A stretch of DNA of 8,457 nucleotides from a bacterium (GTDB taxonomy: Bacteria; Patescibacteriota; Minisyncoccia; Phycocordibacterales; SBAW01). The notes under the pieces are model-generated. The model did no database searches, had not been told where the DNA came from, and saw only the letters and a list, made by a program, of their open reading frames with translations. The DNA is taken from assembly GCA_030647845.1 (NCBI GenBank), contig JAUSIO010000012.1, positions 1-8,457 of the forward strand, read 5' to 3'. Positions 5,945 to 8,457 of this stretch are shown here, piece by piece; position 1 is the first letter of the stretch; each line of letters opens with the position of its first letter. The position numbers and the translations under genes were made by a program.

Positions 5945-6613
5945 ATGGCAGAGAAAAAAGTGCAAGCACAGGCAACACAGGAGTTCGTACCGCTCAAAGA
6001 GGTACGCGACGGCTTGGTGGTTTTAAAAGACGGTAGTTTGCGCGCGCTGTTGATGGCGTCGTCTATCAATATCGCGCTCAAAGCGGCCGACGAGCAAGAG
6101 GCAATTATCGGCCAGTTCCAAAACTTCCTCAACTCGCTGGAGTTTAGCGTGCAATTTTTCGTAGAGTCGCGCGAGCTTGATATCCGCCCCTATGTCGCAC
6201 TGCTGGAGGAGCGCTACGCCTTGGAGCTCGACGACCTGATGAAGGTCCAAATCCGCGAGTACATCGCGTTTATCAAAGACTTTACCGAGCGTAGCAATAT
6301 TATGTCTAAAAACTTTTTTATAGTCGTGCCGTACGACCCGGCACTCGTTGCCCGTGGCGGAGTTGTCGCCGCCCTCGGTGGCCTCTTGCCCGGCAAAAGC
6401 AATTCTTCTTCCGCGGGAAACACTCTCACCGACGAACAGTTCGAGCAATACCGCACCCAACTCGAACAGCGCGTTGCGGTTGTCGAGCAGGGGTTGGTGC
6501 GCACCGGCGTGCGCGTTGCCGCCTTGGGGACCGAAGAGGTGATAGAGTTATTTTACAAACTGTTCAACCCGGGCGAGCTCGAAAAACCTTTACAGCTAGC
6601 TTCTAGGCCCTAG
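5945..6613 (+). CDS. VirB4 N-terminal-like (TraC-like) protein, encoded separately from the ATPase
   Basis: This 222-residue soluble protein resembles the N-terminal, non-ATPase domain of VirB4/TraC proteins. In CPR genomes I recall it as a separate gene just before virB4. Recognisable stretches are FVPLKEVRDGLVVLKDGSLR, MASSINIALK, DEQEAIIGQFQNFLNSL, ESRELDIRPYV, a middle VVPYDPA and, near the end, LGTEEVIELFYKLFNPGE. No Walker motifs are present. A Ser/Gly linker (about 151-160) separates two conserved parts. The start at 5945 is one base after the PrgI-family stop. The last five residues (LASRP) and the TAG stop are encoded by heptamer array 3, so the native C-terminus may have been replaced. 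It probably works with VirB4 and PrgI at the membrane. Confidence 0.8.
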   Translation: MAEKKVQAQATQEFVPLKEVRDGLVVLKDGSLRALLMASSINIALKAADEQEAIIGQFQNFLNSLEFSVQFFVESRELDIRPYVALLEERYALELDDLMKVQIREYIAFIKDFTERSNIMSKNFFIVVPYDPALVARGGVVAALGGLLPGKSNSSSAGNTLTDEQFEQYRTQLEQRVAVVEQGLVRTGVRVAALGTEEVIELFYKLFNPGELEKPLQLASRP

Positions 6614-6659
6614 CTTCTAGGTGCTAGCTAGTTCCTAGCCCCTAGTACCTAGAAGCTGG
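6596..6659. repeat. CTAGNNN heptamer array 3
   Basis: CTAG occurs at 6596, 6603, 6610, 6617 and 6624 (7-base period), then the phase shifts by four bases (CTAGCTAG) and continues at 6628, 6635, 6642, 6649 and CTGG at 6656. Triplets between the tetramers are drawn from the same small set as in the other arrays (CTT, GTG, TTC, CCC, TAC, AAG). The array overlaps the end of the VirB4 N-terminal-like gene, gives it its TAG stop at 6611-6613, and fills most of the 60 bases before virB4. No gene is bracketed here. Confidence 0.85.
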
Positions 6660-6673
6660 GGTAGAATAACCAC

Positions 6674-8457
6674 ATGGCTCTTTTAGATTTCTTCAAACCA
6701 AAAACCTCCGCACTTGCTCAAATTGCTCCTATCCTGCCCGAGCAAATCTACGAGCAGGGGGTGCTCGAGCTACAAGACGTGATAGCGCCCTCGGCGTTAA
6801 AGATTACGCCGCGCGAGATAAACCTTGGCGACAAAATTGCACGCACCTTTTTTGTGATGTCCTACCCGCGCGTCCTAACTGACTCGTGGTTTAGCCCCAT
6901 CATCAACCTCGACCGCGTACTCGACATCTCGATATTTATCCACCCGATAGACTCTGCCGAGGTGCTCAAAAAATTCCAAAAAAAGGTCGCCGAGGTACAG
7001 TCTCAAGTTATGGCGCGGGAAGAAAAAGGCCTCGTGCGCGACCCCATTCTCGACACCGCCTACCAAGACCTCGAGCAGTTGCGCGACCAATTGCAACAAG
7101 CGCAGGAAAAACTATTTGATGTTGGCGTCTATGTCACGGTATACGGCTCCACTGTCGAGGAGCTCAACAAAGCAGAAAGTGAGATAAAATCGATGTTGGA
7201 GTCGCGGCTTATCTACATCAAACCGGCGCTCTTCCAGCAGGAGCAGGGCTTTAAGTCGGTATTGCCTATAGGCCGCGACGAGCTGGCGGTAAACTCAAAA
7301 TTAAATTCTTCGCCCCTTTCATCAATCTTCCCGTTTGTATCCTTCGACCTCACCTCGGACCGTGGCATTCTCTACGGCGTCAACCGCCACAACGCCTCCT
7401 TGGTATTGTTTGACCGCTTTTCGCTCGAAAATTACAATTCGGTGATTTTTGCAAAGTCCGGCTCGGGCAAGAGCTACGCGACCAAGCTCGAGATTTTGCG
7501 AACACTGATGTTTGACACCGAGGTCATCGTTATCGACCCCGAGCGCGAGTACGAGTTTTTGGCGCAGACTGTCGGTGGCCGCTACTTTAACATCTCGCTC
7601 AATAGCGAGCACCATATCAACCCGTTTGACCTGCCCATACCGCGGGAGGACGAAAGCCCCGCTGACGTCCTGCGGAGCAACATCGTGGCGCTTGTCGGGT
7701 TGTTCCGGATAATGCTGGGCGGCATTACCGCCGAGGAAGACGCAATTATTGACCGCGCGATTACCGAGACCTATGCGCTCAAAGACATTACCACGGATTC
7801 AAACTTTGCCGAGATCGAGCCGCCGCTCCTTTCGGACTTTGCGATGGTCTTGGCTGGTATGCAGGGCTCGGAGTCACTGGTCCAGCGCATCGGCAAATAT
7901 ACCGGTGGCACGTGGGCGGGGTTTATCAATCGACCAACCAACGTTGACATCAACAAAAAATTTATCGTCTTTTCGGTCCGTGATATGGAAGACGATTTAA
8001 AACCAGTCGCGATGTATCTGATTACCCACTACATCTGGAACGCCGTACGCAAAAACCTCAAAAAGCGTTTATTGGTGATAGACGAGGCGTGGTGGATGAT
8101 GAAGAGCGAGGACACTGCATCGTTCCTGTATGGGATGGCAAAACGCGGCCGCAAATACTACCTTGGGTTGGCGACGATTACGCAGGACGTTGACGATTTT
8201 TTGAAGTCGCCCTACGGCCTGCCGATGATAACCAACTCCTCTATCCAGATGTTGCTCAAGCAGTCGGCGACAACCATAGACAGTTTGCAAAAGACCTTTA
8301 ACCTCTCGGACGAAGAAAAATATCTGCTGCTCGAGAGTGACGTGGGGGAGGGGATATTTTTTGCGGGGCTCAAACACGTGGCGATTAAAGTTATTGCCTC
8401 GTATACCGAAGACCAAATAATTACCTCCGACCCTTCGCAGGTGCTTGCGCTGCGTAA
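6674..8457 (+). CDS. virB4: VirB4 family T4SS ATPase (3' partial)
   Basis: The frame runs open from the ATG at 6674 to the window end, giving 594 residues; from the family it probably lacks only a short tail. VirB4 is the membrane-associated ATPase that powers T4SS assembly and substrate transfer. The Walker A motif AKSGSGKS is at residues 260-267 and the Walker B motif LLVIDEAWW has D470 and E471. A glutamine after a hydrophobic strand (LATITQDVDDF, Q504) follows, then LLKQS. The N-terminal ~250 residues contain SYPRVL, WFSPIINLD, EEKGLVRDP and a helical YQDLEQLRDQLQQAQEKL, then YIKPALFQQEQGF and FDLTSDRGILYG, all typical of CPR VirB4. INPFDLP and EDESPADVLRSNIV lie after Walker A. The start is 60 bases after the previous gene, just behind heptamer array 3, with only a GGGG 12 bases upstream as a poor ribosome-binding candidate. 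Confidence 0.93.
   Translation, partial: MALLDFFKPKTSALAQIAPILPEQIYEQGVLELQDVIAPSALKITPREINLGDKIARTFFVMSYPRVLTDSWFSPIINLDRVLDISIFIHPIDSAEVLKKFQKKVAEVQSQVMAREEKGLVRDPILDTAYQDLEQLRDQLQQAQEKLFDVGVYVTVYGSTVEELNKAESEIKSMLESRLIYIKPALFQQEQGFKSVLPIGRDELAVNSKLNSSPLSSIFPFVSFDLTSDRGILYGVNRHNASLVLFDRFSLENYNSVIFAKSGSGKSYATKLEILRTLMFDTEVIVIDPEREYEFLAQTVGGRYFNISLNSEHHINPFDLPIPREDESPADVLRSNIVALVGLFRIMLGGITAEEDAIIDRAITETYALKDITTDSNFAEIEPPLLSDFAMVLAGMQGSESLVQRIGKYTGGTWAGFINRPTNVDINKKFIVFSVRDMEDDLKPVAMYLITHYIWNAVRKNLKKRLLVIDEAWWMMKSEDTASFLYGMAKRGRKYYLGLATITQDVDDFLKSPYGLPMITNSSIQMLLKQSATTIDSLQKTFNLSDEEKYLLLESDVGEGIFFAGLKHVAIKVIASYTEDQIITSDPSQVLALR

Noticed and set aside
5015..6659. CRISPR array
   Set aside because: The unit is only seven bases with three-base variable parts; there are no spacers of 25-45 bases and no cas genes.
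1..8457. Alternative genetic code with TGA read as glycine, as in some CPR lineages
   Set aside because: No gene contains an in-frame TGA. The absence of TGA stops among six genes is too small a sample to mean anything.

Overview
The window is one continuous plus-strand stretch of a type IV secretion/conjugation-like gene cluster. The closest match I recall is the cluster of Candidate Phyla Radiation bacteria (Patescibacteria, Parcubacteria-like). This rests on recognised protein families and their order: a large secreted protein of unknown function, a polytopic VirB6/TrbL-like protein, a small helical protein typical of these bacteria, a PrgI-family (VirB3-like) protein, a separate VirB4 N-terminal-like (TraC-like) protein and the VirB4 ATPase. 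GC content looks close to 50%. Visible stop codons are only TAA and TAG, and no gene contains an in-frame TGA, so nothing here requires a non-standard code.

Layout. 1-1686: 3' part of a cysteine-containing, alanine/threonine-rich protein whose start lies outside the window. 1676-4414: VirB6/TrbL-like membrane protein, overlapping the previous gene by 11 bases. It carries an unusual C-terminal extension made of an HYR/Ig-like beta domain, a Gly/Pro-rich tract and an Ala/Thr/Pro-rich segment with a 63-base tandem repeat. 4435-5010: small helical protein. 5100-5483: four-helix-bundle protein of the 23S rRNA-intervening-sequence (S23) family, foreign to the secretion system. 5515-5943: PrgI family. 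5945-6613: VirB4 N-terminal-like protein. 6674-8457: VirB4 ATPase, cut by the window end probably only a few codons before its stop. There is no gene-free stretch longer than about 90 bases and no convincing internal promoter or Rho-independent terminator, so the genes probably form one transcription unit.

Function. PrgI, VirB6 and VirB4 would form the inner-membrane channel and its ATP-driven motor. The first gene is probably an exported component. Such a minimal set fits a single-membrane cell; whether it moves DNA, protein or a pilus cannot be read from the sequence.

Most unusual are two kinds of repeat laid over this cluster. (1) Arrays of a strict 7-base period, CTAG plus three variable bases, occur at about 5015-5094, 5473-5513 and 6596-6659. 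Two of them bracket the S23 gene as 29-base direct repeats, so that gene looks like an inserted cassette. The arrays also provide the stop codons of the S23 gene and of the VirB4 N-terminal-like gene. (2) Strong nested palindromes (4770-4848 and 5784-5839) lie in frame inside two adjacent genes, each in a linker, much like the in-frame palindromic elements known from Rickettsia.
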